Positions 26,689-35,411 of a DNA stretch of 64,000 nt are shown piece after piece. This DNA is from Marinactinospora thermotolerans DSM 45154. GTDB taxonomy: Bacteria; Actinomycetota; Actinomycetes; Streptosporangiales; Streptosporangiaceae. Both the position numbers and the translations under genes were made by a program. Under the pieces are notes generated by a model. That model was given only the letters and a program-made list of their open reading frames with translations, did no database searches and was not told where the DNA came from. The stretch spans positions 249,295 through 313,294 of the forward strand of contig NZ_FUWS01000001.1 in NCBI RefSeq assembly GCF_900167435.1, given 5' to 3'. Every line of letters starts with the position of its first letter. The first letter of the stretch is position 1.

Positions 26689-27207
26689 ATGGACGATCCG
26701 CTCGAACCGCTCCGAAGCCGCCTGGCGGACCTCGAAGAGCGCGTGACCCGCCTCGAAGGCGCCGCCCCCACCGGCGACACGTCCTCCCCCACCGCCGCGG
26801 ACCCCCGCTTCGCCCCGCTGGAGGAGCTCAAACGCAACGCCGACCCGCAACGGGGCGCGGTGCTGTTCACCGGCGTGGTTCCGCTCCCGACCGGCGAGGT
26901 CTACGAGTGGCAGCAGGGCGCCGAAGCGGCGGAGCTCACCGAGGCCGACTGGAGCGAGGTGGCGCCCGCCCTCGACGCCCTCGGCCACCCGGTCCGACTG
27001 CGACTGCTCCAGCTCGTCCTCACCGGCACGTACGCCTCCGCCGACCTCAAGGAGGACCCGACCCTCGGCACGACCGGTCAGCTCTACCACCACCTGCGCC
27101 AGCTCGTCGCGGCCGGCTGGCTGCACTCCACCGGGCGGGGCAGGTACCGGGTCCCGCCCCAACGGGTCATCCCGCTCCTGGTCGTCCTCGCCGCAGGCCG
27201 CTCCTAG
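26689..27207 (+). CDS. ArsR-like winged-helix regulator
   Basis: A 172-residue regulator. Residues 1-25 form a short coiled coil (DPLEPLRSRLADLEERVTRLEG). After a linker comes a winged helix at about residues 97-160: LGHPVRLRLLQLVLTG, SADLKEDPTLGTTGQLYHHLRQLVAAGWL, GRGRYRVPPQRV. The GQLYHHLRQL recognition helix is typical of the ArsR/PadR-like group that uses HTH_20. No cysteine metal site is present, so it is not a metal sensor of the classical kind. It is followed after 15 bases by a serine hydrolase gene, and the two likely form an operon under its own control. Confidence 0.8.
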   Translation: MDDPLEPLRSRLADLEERVTRLEGAAPTGDTSSPTAADPRFAPLEELKRNADPQRGAVLFTGVVPLPTGEVYEWQQGAEAAELTEADWSEVAPALDALGHPVRLRLLQLVLTGTYASADLKEDPTLGTTGQLYHHLRQLVAAGWLHSTGRGRYRVPPQRVIPLLVVLAAGRS

Positions 27208-27222
27208 CCCTCCGGAGAACAC

Positions 27223-28809
27223 ATGCCCACCACCCCCTCGTCCCCGCACCGGCGGCCGCCCCTCCTCCACCGCTTCTCCTCCCGAGCGATCACCGTCGCC
27301 CTCGTCGTCGCCGTGGCCGCCTCCGCTCTCCTGTGGACCGTTCCGCCCCTCACCTCCCCCGCCGACCCGACGGCGCACTCCGGAGACGACGCGCTGGCCG
27401 CCGAGGTCCGCGGCCTGCTCCCCGACGGACCGGTGGCGGGCCTGTCGGTGGCGGTCGTCGAGGACGGGCTGATCCGCTCCGCCGCGTTCGGCTCGACCGG
27501 CACCGGCTCCCCCGTGCGCCCCGACACCCCGTTCGAGAACGGCTCCACCCAAAAGCCGCTGACCGCGGCCCTGTTCGCGGTGATGCTGGAGAGCGGTGAG
27601 GTCGGGACCGATACGACGATCGGCGAGATCTGGCCCGATGTGGGCTTCGCCCACCCCTCTGTCGCCGCGATCACCCTGGAGGAGCTGGCGACCCACCACT
27701 CGGGGCTGCCCCGGCTCGCCCCGCAGGGACTGCCGGCCACGGTGCGCTCCGGAGCCGAGGTATTCCTGCTCGGGGATCCCTATGTCGACGCGCCCGACCC
27801 GCTGCAGGCCGTCGCCTCGCTGTCCGACCTGCCCGGGGAGCCCGGGGAGTACGCCTACTCCAACCTCGGCTACGCGCTGCTGGGCGCGGCCCTCGCCGAG
27901 CGACTGGGCACCGACTACCCCACCGCGCTGCGGGAGCGCGTACTACGTCCGCTGGGCATGACCTCGACGACGCTGAACGTTCCCGGGGATCCCGATCCCC
28001 CCTCGGGTGCGGCGCTGCCGCACACCCGCTCCGGGATGCGCACCTCCACCTGGAACAACGCCGACTACCTGCCGGCCGGCATCGGAACATGGAGCACCGC
28101 CGGCGACCTCGCGCTGTTCCTGCGGGCGATGATGGGGCACGAGACCCCCCTGGGCCCGGCCCTGCGACGCGCGGCCGAACCGCTGCGGAACTCCTCCGGG
28201 CCGGCCGAGCGCTCCGCGCGGACCGGACTGGCCTGGCAGCTGTGGGACGTCTCCGGCCGCGACGTGGTGTGGCACAACGGACAGACCGGCGGGCAGCGCT
28301 CCTTCGTCGCCCACGATGGCGAGCGGGGCGTGGTCGTCATGGCCAACAGCGTCGGTGTCCCCGTGGAACACCTGGGGATGCGGATGCTCGGTCTGGACCT
28401 CGCCGAGTTCGCCGAGACTCCCCCCGGCGGACACCTCGGGACCGCGGCGCTCACCCTGTCACTCGTCCTGGGCGCCCCGCTGCTCACGCTCGTCTCCGTG
28501 GTGCGCGAACGCCGCCCGGCCCCTCGGGGGCTGGACCGGGCGGGGGTGGTCGACGCGCTGCTGACCGGCGGAGTGGTCTGGTTGGCCGGACTGGCCCTGG
28601 GGGACTGGCTGGCGCTCCCCGTCCTCGTCTGGGCGCTGGGCGGGGGCGTGCTCGCCGGCGCCGTGGTGCTGGCCTCCCGCAGGTGGGCGTCGCTGCCGGC
28701 GCTGCGCGGCCGGCGACGCTGGCCGCGCGCCCTGTCCGTCGCGATCTCCGTGCTGGTGCTGAGCCTGCCGTACTACGTGGCGTTGTCGGCCCTGGCCCGG
28801 CTGCTGTGA
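27223..28809 (+). CDS. Beta-lactamase-fold serine hydrolase with C-terminal membrane domain
   Basis: A 528-residue class C-like serine hydrolase. An N-terminal signal anchor (about 21-42) leads into an extracytoplasmic catalytic domain with S108-T-Q-K111, Y212-S-N214 and H351-N-G353, the three motifs of class C beta-lactamase/esterase enzymes. Four hydrophobic segments after about residue 400 place the C-terminus in the membrane. Relatives include D-aminopeptidases, esterases and PBP4-like proteins, so beta-lactam hydrolysis is not established. GGAG precedes the ATG. It is coupled to the upstream ArsR-like gene; its end overlaps the convergent DUF952-cupin gene by 37 bases. Confidence 0.85.
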   Translation: MPTTPSSPHRRPPLLHRFSSRAITVALVVAVAASALLWTVPPLTSPADPTAHSGDDALAAEVRGLLPDGPVAGLSVAVVEDGLIRSAAFGSTGTGSPVRPDTPFENGSTQKPLTAALFAVMLESGEVGTDTTIGEIWPDVGFAHPSVAAITLEELATHHSGLPRLAPQGLPATVRSGAEVFLLGDPYVDAPDPLQAVASLSDLPGEPGEYAYSNLGYALLGAALAERLGTDYPTALRERVLRPLGMTSTTLNVPGDPDPPSGAALPHTRSGMRTSTWNNADYLPAGIGTWSTAGDLALFLRAMMGHETPLGPALRRAAEPLRNSSGPAERSARTGLAWQLWDVSGRDVVWHNGQTGGQRSFVAHDGERGVVVMANSVGVPVEHLGMRMLGLDLAEFAETPPGGHLGTAALTLSLVLGAPLLTLVSVVRERRPAPRGLDRAGVVDALLTGGVVWLAGLALGDWLALPVLVWALGGGVLAGAVVLASRRWASLPALRGRRRWPRALSVAISVLVLSLPYYVALSALARLL

Positions 28810-29603
28810 TCCATGGGGGGCACGGTGGGACCGGCCTCGAAGTCGGCGAAGTCGAACCCGGGGGAGACCACGCAGGTCACCAGCGCCTCGCGAGGCTCCA
28901 CGGGGCGGGCGCACTGCCAGGTGCCGGCCGGCACGGCCGCCTGGAGGCCGTGTCCCTCCTCGGCACCGGATCCGAGCAGGATCTCGGCGGAGGCCTCGGG
29001 GCTTTCGCCGCTGCCGCCCAGGACGAGTGACAGAGGGCCGCCGCGGTTGAACACCCACAGCTCATCGGAGCGGAGCCGGTGCCAGCGCGAGGTCTCGCCC
29101 GGACCGAGCAGGAACAGGATCGCGGTGGCGGTGTCGCGTCCCGCCCGCCCGTCGGTGGGGTGCGCCGGGACCCCGGTCTGCCACGTCCGCCGGTACCAGC
29201 CCCCTTCGGGGGAGGGCACCAGGTCGAACCTCTCCGCGGTCCCGGTCCGCGCTTCGAAGGCGAGGTAACCGCCCCAAGGGTCGCGGCGGACGTACCGGAC
29301 CCCCACGACGGCCCGTTCGGGGATCGGTCCGTGGATGCGGGGAAGGGTGGCGCCCGGCGCCGATCCGGGCGGCGCCGGGTCGGGGACCTCCCAGCGGACC
29401 CGCGCGCCGACCAGGGCGGTGTCCACCGCCAGGACCACCTGGGGTTCGGACACGTCACGGTGGAAGGCGTTGGCGACGGCGAGCATCGCGGTGTCGTCCG
29501 GCGCGGCGTGGGCGAACCCCTCGGTGCGCAACGTCCCCGGCACCAGCGCCCCGTCCCGGTCGCGCCACTCCCGCAGCGTCGTCATGTGCAGTACTCGCCC
29601 CAT
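28773..29603 (-). CDS. DUF952-Cupin_5 (DUF985) fusion protein
   Basis: A 276-residue protein joining two small conserved domains. Residues about 1-115 match DUF952: VLHMTTLREW, TEGFAHAA, VANAFH, LAVDTALVGARVRWE, and LPRIHGPIPERAVVGVRYV. Residues about 118-265 match the Cupin_5/DUF985 fold: FDLVPSPEGGWYRRTWQ, ILFLLGPGETSRWHRLRSDELWVFNRGG, VPAGTWQCARP and TCVVSPGFDFADFE. Each domain usually occurs alone; neither has a settled function, though DUF985 cupins may bind sugars or metals. The conserved His in SRWHRLRSDE suggests a metal site. Domain calls are from memory of the patterns. Confidence 0.75.
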   Translation of the reverse strand: MGRVLHMTTLREWRDRDGALVPGTLRTEGFAHAAPDDTAMLAVANAFHRDVSEPQVVLAVDTALVGARVRWEVPDPAPPGSAPGATLPRIHGPIPERAVVGVRYVRRDPWGGYLAFEARTGTAERFDLVPSPEGGWYRRTWQTGVPAHPTDGRAGRDTATAILFLLGPGETSRWHRLRSDELWVFNRGGPLSLVLGGSGESPEASAEILLGSGAEEGHGLQAAVPAGTWQCARPVEPREALVTCVVSPGFDFADFEAGPTVPPMDHSSRARADNAT

Positions 29604-29624
29604 GCCGCCAGTATCCCCCGGCCG

Positions 29625-29807
29625 TCACGGAGCGGGCTCGGAGAAGCCCATGACCAGCCGGACCGCCCAGCCCAGGAGCACCGTCACCCGCAGTACCGCG
29701 CGTGCCCCCGGTCGCCCGCGACGCCGATCCCGCCGCGCGTGCCTGCCGCGCGCGGCGCCGACGCGTCCCCTTCGGCTCCACCCGTTCCGCCCGGTCTCAC
29801 CGATCAC
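29625..29807 (-). CDS. Small hypothetical protein with one hydrophobic helix
   Basis: A 60-residue frame starting at GTG 29807 directly after GGAGGG. The first 35 residues are arginine/glycine-rich (RRGRVGAARGRHARRDRRRGR), followed by a hydrophobic helix, AVLRVTVLLGWAVRLVMGF, and a short tail. This could be a small membrane-associated or leader peptide. Upstream, 24-45 bases away, lies a set of TGCACGTGCA palindromes that would control it. I do not recognise it, and third-position bias alone does not prove it is translated. Confidence 0.4.
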   Translation of the reverse strand: MIGETGRNGWSRRGRVGAARGRHARRDRRRGRPGARAVLRVTVLLGWAVRLVMGFSEPAP

Positions 29808-29831
29808 GTCACCCTCCTCATGCACGACCGT

Positions 29832-29851
29832 ATGCACGTGCATTTGCACGT
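29832..29851. promoter_or_regulatory. Overlapping palindromes, operator-like
   Basis: ATGCACGTGCAT (29832-29843) is a perfect palindrome and overlaps ACGTGCA-TT-TGCACGT (29836-29851), a perfect 7-2-7 inverted repeat. A further TGCACG half-site is at 29821. The cluster lies upstream of the small gene starting at 29807 and downstream of menD. Confidence 0.5.
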
Positions 29852-29959
29852 GAAGAAAGAGTAGGACGGCGGAGGCCGCCTCGTCAGCGAAACCGGTGGA
29901 ACCCACCCGGGGACCGCCCCACGGGAGCATGGCGGCGGTGCCCCTCCCCGCGCCGGACG

Positions 29960-31630
29960 TCACTCGACGACGGCGGTGACCTCCTCCTGGAGACGGCGCC
30001 GCAACGCGGCGGAGTCCGCGCGGTCGGTGCACACCTCGATGATGCGCACCCCCTCGCCCAGCAGGGCCTTGGGCAGGTCGGTCGCCCACTCCAGACGGGT
30101 GTAGGCGAGGTCGGCCACCATGGCGACATGTTCCATGGACACCCCGTGCGGGGTGCCGAAGACGCGCTCGAAGTCGGGGTGGCCCGCCTGCTCCAACCCG
30201 GAGAAGATGCCGCCGCCGTCGTTGTTGACCACCACGATCGCCAGGTCCGGACGCGGCTCCTGCGGACCGATGACCAGCCCGTTCTGGTCGTGGAGCAGCG
30301 CCAGGTCCCCCAGCAGCGCGTAACCGCCCCCGCCCCCGTCACGCTGGTGGGCCAGCGCCGCCCCGAGCGCGGTCGAGACGGTCCCGTCGATCCCGCTCAC
30401 CCCGCGGTTTCCCACGATGCGCGCCGCGCAGCGAGGGCTCATCGTCGCGTCCAGGTCGCGGATCGGCATGCTCGAACCGGCGAACAACAGCGAGCCGTTG
30501 GGCAGGTGCGCGGCCAGGTCCCGGGCCAGCCGCGGTTCGCTCAGCGTCTCCTCGGCGTCCAGCAGCGCGTCCACCGCCGAGCGCGCCGCCTCCTCCGCGC
30601 GCCGCCAGGAACGCGCCCAGGAGGTGTCGGGGTCCGCGCCGGGAGGAGGCGCGACCGCCTCGACGACGTCGGTGGCGGTGCGCACCGGATCGGCGAACCC
30701 GTTGGGGCCGGCCACCACCACGTGTCGCGGCGCTCGCCTGAGATACCCCAGGACCTGTCGCGACAGTCCCGGCCGTCCCACGCTGACCACGAGCTCCGGC
30801 TCGTGCCCGGCGACGAACCCCGGCGCCGCGAGCAGTTGCCGGTAGGTCGAGACCGCCCCGGTCCGCCGGGCGTTGGAGGTCGGCTCGGCGAACAGCGGCC
30901 ACCCCGTGGCCGCCGCCAGGGCGAGGAAGGGGATCGGGTCGTAGTCGCCGTCACCGCACACGATGACGCCCCGCTCCACCTGGGGCAGTTCCACCGGGAC
31001 GGCCTCACACGGGACCGACGACGCCGACGCGATCCAGGGGCGTCCGTCGGGCCTGCCCTCCAACGGCTCCGGCCACCGCGTCCCGCCCTCCTCGGCGTCG
31101 GGCACCAACGGGTCACGGAAGGCGAGGTTCAGGTGCACCGGTCCCGGCCGGCGCCCGGCCGCCGACTCCCAGGCCCGGCAGGCCAGTGACCGCCAGTAGG
31201 CCCTCATCCCCGGCACCGGGTCGGCGACCCCCACCTCGGTGAAGGAGCGGACCGCCGTGCCGTACAACGCCACCTGATCGACGGTCTGGTTGGCCCCGGT
31301 CCCCCGCAGTTCCGGCGGCCGGTCCGCGGTCAGCACCAGCAGCGGGACACCGCTCTGGTCGGCCTCCAGCACGGCCGGGTGGAAGTTGGCCGCGGCAGTG
31401 CCCGAGGTGCACACGAGCGCCACCGCGCGCCTTGACACGCGGGCCAGCCCCAGGGCGAGGAAGGCCGCGGAACGCTCGTCGATGCGCACGTGGACCCGGA
31501 TGTCCGGATGGGCGACGAGGGCCAGCGCCAGTGGGGTGGAGCGCGATCCCGGCGCGACGACGGCCTCCGCCAGCCCGCACCGGGCCAGTTCGTCGACGAG
31601 GACACGCGCCAGGGCGGTGGAGGGATTCAC
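29960..31630 (-). CDS. menD: 2-succinyl-5-enolpyruvyl-6-hydroxy-3-cyclohexene-1-carboxylate synthase (SEPHCHC synthase)
   Basis: Thiamine-diphosphate enzyme that adds succinic semialdehyde (from 2-oxoglutarate) to isochorismate. The 556-residue protein has the N-terminal pyrimidine-binding domain (VDELARCGLAEAVVAPGSRSTPLALAL, then RIDERSAAFLALGLAR with the catalytic glutamate, and VCTSGTAAANFHPAV). The C-terminal domain carries the ThDP/Mg site GDLALLHDQNGL and VVNNDGGGIFS. The GTG at 31630 gives MNPSTALARVLVDEL, the usual MenD beginning. The gene follows menB and menC on the same strand, but with a 277-base gap after menC start region, so it may have its own promoter. Confidence 0.95.
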   Translation of the reverse strand: MNPSTALARVLVDELARCGLAEAVVAPGSRSTPLALALVAHPDIRVHVRIDERSAAFLALGLARVSRRAVALVCTSGTAAANFHPAVLEADQSGVPLLVLTADRPPELRGTGANQTVDQVALYGTAVRSFTEVGVADPVPGMRAYWRSLACRAWESAAGRRPGPVHLNLAFRDPLVPDAEEGGTRWPEPLEGRPDGRPWIASASSVPCEAVPVELPQVERGVIVCGDGDYDPIPFLALAAATGWPLFAEPTSNARRTGAVSTYRQLLAAPGFVAGHEPELVVSVGRPGLSRQVLGYLRRAPRHVVVAGPNGFADPVRTATDVVEAVAPPPGADPDTSWARSWRRAEEAARSAVDALLDAEETLSEPRLARDLAAHLPNGSLLFAGSSMPIRDLDATMSPRCAARIVGNRGVSGIDGTVSTALGAALAHQRDGGGGGYALLGDLALLHDQNGLVIGPQEPRPDLAIVVVNNDGGGIFSGLEQAGHPDFERVFGTPHGVSMEHVAMVADLAYTRLEWATDLPKALLGEGVRIIEVCTDRADSAALRRRLQEEVTAVVE

Positions 31631-31907
31631 GGCAACTTCTTTCACTAGTCCGCTCGCGATCGCGATCGCGGGTCCGGCAAACACGGGCGGGGACGGTCCC
31701 CACGACGGTCCCGCCCGCCGACTTCGGCCACTCGGGGTAGGGCTCCGCCTTCCCAGTCTCCCGGTTCGTAACCGCGCTCGGAGCGTGCGAGGGGAACGGG
31801 AGGAGGTGAACTCCCTTGACCGGACAACGCTTCCAGGTCCCCGCCTCGTCCCCGCGGGGGCTGCGCGATCGCTCACGTCGTGACGCCGGGCCGGCCGACG
31901 CGGGAGT

Positions 31908-32876
31908 TCAGAGCGCCCGGGCCCGCCACTCGCGTCGGGCCGCCGCCATCCGTTCCAGCCAGGCCCGCGCCGGGACCTCGACCGCGGCGAGCCGGGCCTC
32001 GTCCACCTCGGGACGGCGCACCGGCAGGTGGCCGTCCACGGGCAGCAGCGGATCGGCGCACACGTCCGTGGCGAGCAGGTGCATCGTGGCCAGCCCACAG
32101 GCGTAGGGCAGCTCCGGCAACGCCGCGGCCAAGGCCACCCCCGCCGCCAGGCCCACCGACGTCTCCACCGCGCTGGAGACCACCACGGGCAGACCGCACT
32201 CCTCGGCGACGCGCAACGCCGGGCGCACCCCGCCCAGCGGCTGCACCTTGAGCACCACGATGTCGGCGGCCCCGGCCGCCCGCACCTTCAACGGGTCCTC
32301 GGCCCGGCGGATCGACTCGTCGGCCGCGATCGGCACGTCCACCCGCCGACGCACCAGCGCCAGCTCCTCCAGCGTCGCGCACGGCTGTTCGACGTATTCC
32401 AGGTCGAAACGGTCCAGCTCGCGGATCATCCGGACGGCGTGGTCGACCCGCCAGGCCCCGTTGACGTCGACGCGGACCTTGCCCCGTGGCCCGAGCGCGT
32501 CGCGGACCGCCTCGACGCGGGCGATGTCGTCGGCGTCCCCCTGGCCCTTCTCGGCGATCTTCACCTTGGCGGTGGAGCAGCCCGCCTCGGCGACGATGCG
32601 GGCGGCCTGCTCGGGACCGACCGCCGGCACCGTGACGTTGACCGGGACCCGGTCACGCACCGGTTCGGGCCAGCCGACCTCGGCCGCCTCATGGCAGGCC
32701 GCCCACCAACGGGCGCATTCGCGCGGCCCGTACTCGGCGAACGGGGAGAACTCCCCCCATCCGGCCGCTCCGCGCACCAGAACACCCTCGCGGGCGGTCA
32801 CCCCGCGAAACCGCGTCCGCATCGCGATCGAGAAGACCCGGCCGGTCACCACGCCGTCCGCCGTCTCCCGTTCCAC
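31908..32876 (-). CDS. menC: o-Succinylbenzoate synthase
   Basis: Enolase-superfamily dehydratase that aromatises SHCHC to o-succinylbenzoate. The 322-residue protein keeps the catalytic layout: KVK lysines in STAKVKIAEKG, metal ligands in VRVDVNGAW, LEYVEQP and IAADESI, and the second lysine in VVLKVQPLGG. The length and the FRGVTAREGVLVRG capping region fit MenC rather than a dipeptide epimerase. GGAAGGAG precedes the GTG at 32876. It lies 40 bases after menB on the same strand and is probably cotranscribed. Confidence 0.93.
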   Translation of the reverse strand: MERETADGVVTGRVFSIAMRTRFRGVTAREGVLVRGAAGWGEFSPFAEYGPRECARWWAACHEAAEVGWPEPVRDRVPVNVTVPAVGPEQAARIVAEAGCSTAKVKIAEKGQGDADDIARVEAVRDALGPRGKVRVDVNGAWRVDHAVRMIRELDRFDLEYVEQPCATLEELALVRRRVDVPIAADESIRRAEDPLKVRAAGAADIVVLKVQPLGGVRPALRVAEECGLPVVVSSAVETSVGLAAGVALAAALPELPYACGLATMHLLATDVCADPLLPVDGHLPVRRPEVDEARLAAVEVPARAWLERMAAARREWRARAL

Positions 32877-32916
32877 GCCGCTCCTTCCGCCACGTCGCTT
32901 CCGCCGTTCCGCGCTC

Positions 32917-33756
32917 CTAGGGGCGGCGCGGGAACTTCTCGAACTCGGGACGCCGCTTCTCCTTGAACGCGTCGCGGCCCTCCTGGGCCTCCTCGCTCAT
33001 GTAGTAGAGCATCGTCGCGTCGCCGGCGAACTGCTGCATGCCCGCGGCGCCGTCGCTGACCGCGTTGATCGCGCCCTTGAGCATGCGCAGCGCCAGCGGG
33101 GACTTCTCCAGCAGCTCACGGGCCCAGGCGACGGTCTCCTCCTCCAACCGCTCCAGCGGGACCACCGCGTTGACCATGCCCATCTCCAGGGCCTCCTGCG
33201 CGCTGTACTGGCGGCACAGGTACCAGATCTCACGGGCCTTCTTCAGACCGACCGTCTGGGCCAGCAGCCACGAACCGTACCCGCCGTCGAAGGACCCCAC
33301 CTTCGGCCCGGTCTGGCCGAACTTGGCGTTGTCGGCGGCGATCGTCAGGTCGCAGCAGACCTGGAGCACGTTGCCCCCGCCGATCGACCAGCCGGCGACC
33401 ATGCAGATCACCGGCTTGGGCAGGCGCCGGATCTGGACCTGCAGGTCGAGCACGTTGAGACGGCCGATGCCCTGCCGGGCCACCGCGTCATCGCCCATGT
33501 ACCCGTCGTCACCGCGGATCTTCTGGTCACCGCCGGAGCAGAACGCCTGGTCCCCGGCCCCGGTGAAGATGATGACACCGACCCGGGAGTCGTCGCGCGC
33601 GATGTTGAACGCGTCCTGGAGCTCGAACAGGGTCTGCGGGCGGAAGGCGTTGTGGCGCTCGGGGCGGTTGATCGTGATCTTGGCGATTCCCTCGGCGGTC
33701 TCGTAGATGATGTCGGTGTAGTCCCCCGACCGCTTCCAGTCGATCACGCTGCTCAC
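32917..33756 (-). CDS. menB: 1,4-Dihydroxy-2-naphthoyl-CoA synthase
   Basis: Crotonase-fold enzyme that cyclises o-succinylbenzoyl-CoA. The 279-residue protein has the family markers [60 protein letters not shown] split by normal spacing, and the MenB-specific [16 protein letters not shown] with the catalytic aspartate. The C-terminal [25 protein letters not shown] is typical. GTG at 33756 has GGAG upstream. It is first in a menB-menC(-menD) transcript and divergent from menE. Confidence 0.96.
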   Translation of the reverse strand: MSSVIDWKRSGDYTDIIYETAEGIAKITINRPERHNAFRPQTLFELQDAFNIARDDSRVGVIIFTGAGDQAFCSGGDQKIRGDDGYMGDDAVARQGIGRLNVLDLQVQIRRLPKPVICMVAGWSIGGGNVLQVCCDLTIAADNAKFGQTGPKVGSFDGGYGSWLLAQTVGLKKAREIWYLCRQYSAQEALEMGMVNAVVPLERLEEETVAWARELLEKSPLALRMLKGAINAVSDGAAGMQQFAGDATMLYYMSEEAQEGRDAFKEKRRPEFEKFPRRP

Positions 33757-33949
33757 GACTCCGCACTCTCCTCACGCGACGATGCGTCACGAGGCGGCAC
33801 GGGGGCCCGGCGGCGCTACGCACCCCGTCGGCCTGCCCGAACGCCTCACTTTCCAGAGGACAACCTTAGTCTCCTCACGTCCCGGCCCCGCACCCGCCCT
33901 GAGGGGCGATGGGGCGTCGTCGCGGCGGAGGTGACGCGGCGATAACGTC

Positions 33950-35149
33950 GTGGACGTGCCGAAACGACCCTTGCAGGCGGTGGTCGGCCTGGACGGCCGC
34001 CACCTCACCGAACTCCTCGCCCGCGCCCTGGCCGGCGACGGTCCCGCCGTGCTGCCCATCGCCGCCGACACGCCCGCGCCCCGGGTACGCGCCCTGGTCG
34101 AGGCCATGCGCCCCTCGTCGGTACGCACCCCCGAGGGGGTCACCCCCGTGGACGGGGGCGTGGGCATCGGCGACGACGTCGCCCTGGTCATCGCGACCTC
34201 CGGCTCCACCGGGACTCCCAAGGGCGTGGAGCTGAGCGCTCCCGCGCTGACCCACTCCTCGCGGTCCTCCCTCGCCCGTATCGGCGCGGGCCCCGGTGAC
34301 GTCTGGCTGTGCACGCTGCCCACCGCGCACATCTCCGGCCTCCAGGTGATCCTGCGGGCGCTGGCCTGCGGGAGCGAGCCGATCCACCTCCGTTTCGACG
34401 TCGACGCCGTACTGGCCGCCGCAGCCGAACACCGTCCGCACGTCTCCCTGGTCCCCACCCAGCTGCGTCGGCTGCTGGCCGCGGGGGCCGACCTGTCGGC
34501 GTTCGGCACGATCCTGCTCGGCGGCGCCGCGGCCGACACCGCCCTGCTGGAGGCCGCCCGCGCCGCCGGAGGGCGGGTGGTCACGACCTACGGCATGAGC
34601 GAGACCTGCGGCGGATGCGTCTACGACGGCGTTCCCCTGGAGGGGGTGGACGTCCGCGTCGCCGAGGACGGACGGATCCTGCTGGGCGGGCCGATGCTGT
34701 TCAGCGGCTACCGGCTGCGTCCGGACCTGTCGGCCGCCCACCTGCGCCCCGGCCCCGACGGGCGGCCGCGCTTCACGACGGGGGACCTGGGCGTCCTCGA
34801 CGACGAGGGGCGGCTCCGGGTGCGCGGCCGCGCGGACGACGTCATCAACACCGGCGGCCACAAGGTCGTCCCCTCCGAGGTCGCCGAGATCGTGTGCGGT
34901 CTCGACTCGGTCTCCGAGGCCGTCGTCGTGGGCCGCGACGATCCCGAATGGGGGCAACGGGTGACCGTCGTCGTGGTTCCCGCCGATCCCAGTGCCCCGC
35001 CGACCCTCGACGAGGTGCGTTCCCGGGTCCGCTCGTTCCTGCCGGCCTACGCCGCGCCCCGCGAACTCGACGTGCGCGCGGAGTTGCCCCTGCTGGCGTC
35101 GGGGAAACCCGATCTGCGGACGCTGCGCGCCCCGGCTCGGGGTGCATGA
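33950..35149 (+). CDS. menE: o-Succinylbenzoate-CoA ligase
   Basis: Adenylate-forming ligase that makes o-succinylbenzoyl-CoA for MenB. The 399-residue protein is short for an AMP ligase, as MenE often is in actinobacteria. It shows the P-loop ATSGSTGTPKGVEL, TLPTAHISGLQVI, TTYGMSETCGG, and the C-terminal hinge and lysine region RGRADDVINTGGHKVVPSEV and LPLLASGKPDLRTL. The start may be GTG 33950 or GTG 33956; a GATAAC element just upstream hints at a leaderless message. It is divergent from menB, with a 193-base gap between them. Confidence 0.93.
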   Translation: MDVPKRPLQAVVGLDGRHLTELLARALAGDGPAVLPIAADTPAPRVRALVEAMRPSSVRTPEGVTPVDGGVGIGDDVALVIATSGSTGTPKGVELSAPALTHSSRSSLARIGAGPGDVWLCTLPTAHISGLQVILRALACGSEPIHLRFDVDAVLAAAAEHRPHVSLVPTQLRRLLAAGADLSAFGTILLGGAAADTALLEAARAAGGRVVTTYGMSETCGGCVYDGVPLEGVDVRVAEDGRILLGGPMLFSGYRLRPDLSAAHLRPGPDGRPRFTTGDLGVLDDEGRLRVRGRADDVINTGGHKVVPSEVAEIVCGLDSVSEAVVVGRDDPEWGQRVTVVVVPADPSAPPTLDEVRSRVRSFLPAYAAPRELDVRAELPLLASGKPDLRTLRAPARGA

Positions 35150-35167
35150 CCCGGACCTGACGGGGCA

Positions 35168-35219
35168 GGGGAGGGAGGACGTGGCCGTTCACGGCCGCGG
35201 GGAACTCCACTCCCTCCCC
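35168..35219 (+). terminator. Terminator hairpin after menE
   Basis: GGGGAGGGAG (35168-35177) pairs with CTCCCTCCCC (35210-35219), with a second small GGCCG/CGGCC stem in the loop. The tail TCCTGTTGTTC is moderately T-rich. Confidence 0.6.
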
Positions 35220-35367
35220 GTGCGTCCTGTTGTTCAGTCGCGTTCCCCGAAAGCGCGGCCGCCCGGCCGCCTCGGGTCTCCTCTCGTCCGTGTACCGCCC
35301 GTTGTCCGTCCCGCGACCCCGCCGCCCTTACCCGCTCCTCACCCCTGATCCAAACCGCTCACGACGT

Positions 35368-35385
35368 GATGTACACCACTACATC
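35368..35385. promoter_or_regulatory. Palindrome upstream of the sigma-factor promoter
   Basis: GATGTA-CACCAC-TACATC is a perfect 6-6-6 inverted repeat, 27 bases upstream of the predicted -35 box. It may bind a dimeric regulator. The rest of 35220-35367 shows nothing I can assign. Confidence 0.4.
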
Positions 35386-35411
35386 CGATATCCAATCGAG
35401 ATCGGGAACAT

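Noticed and set aside
29335-29853. Plus-strand frame ending in a His-rich peptide (MHDRMHVHLHVKKE)
   Set aside because: It is antisense to the DUF952-cupin gene; the His-rich end is only the translation of the palindromic operator sequence.
31631-31907. menC-menD gap as a possible small gene or riboswitch
   Set aside because: No conserved fold or start with ribosome site is evident; GCGATCGC repeats at 31655-31670 look like chance GC-rich symmetry.
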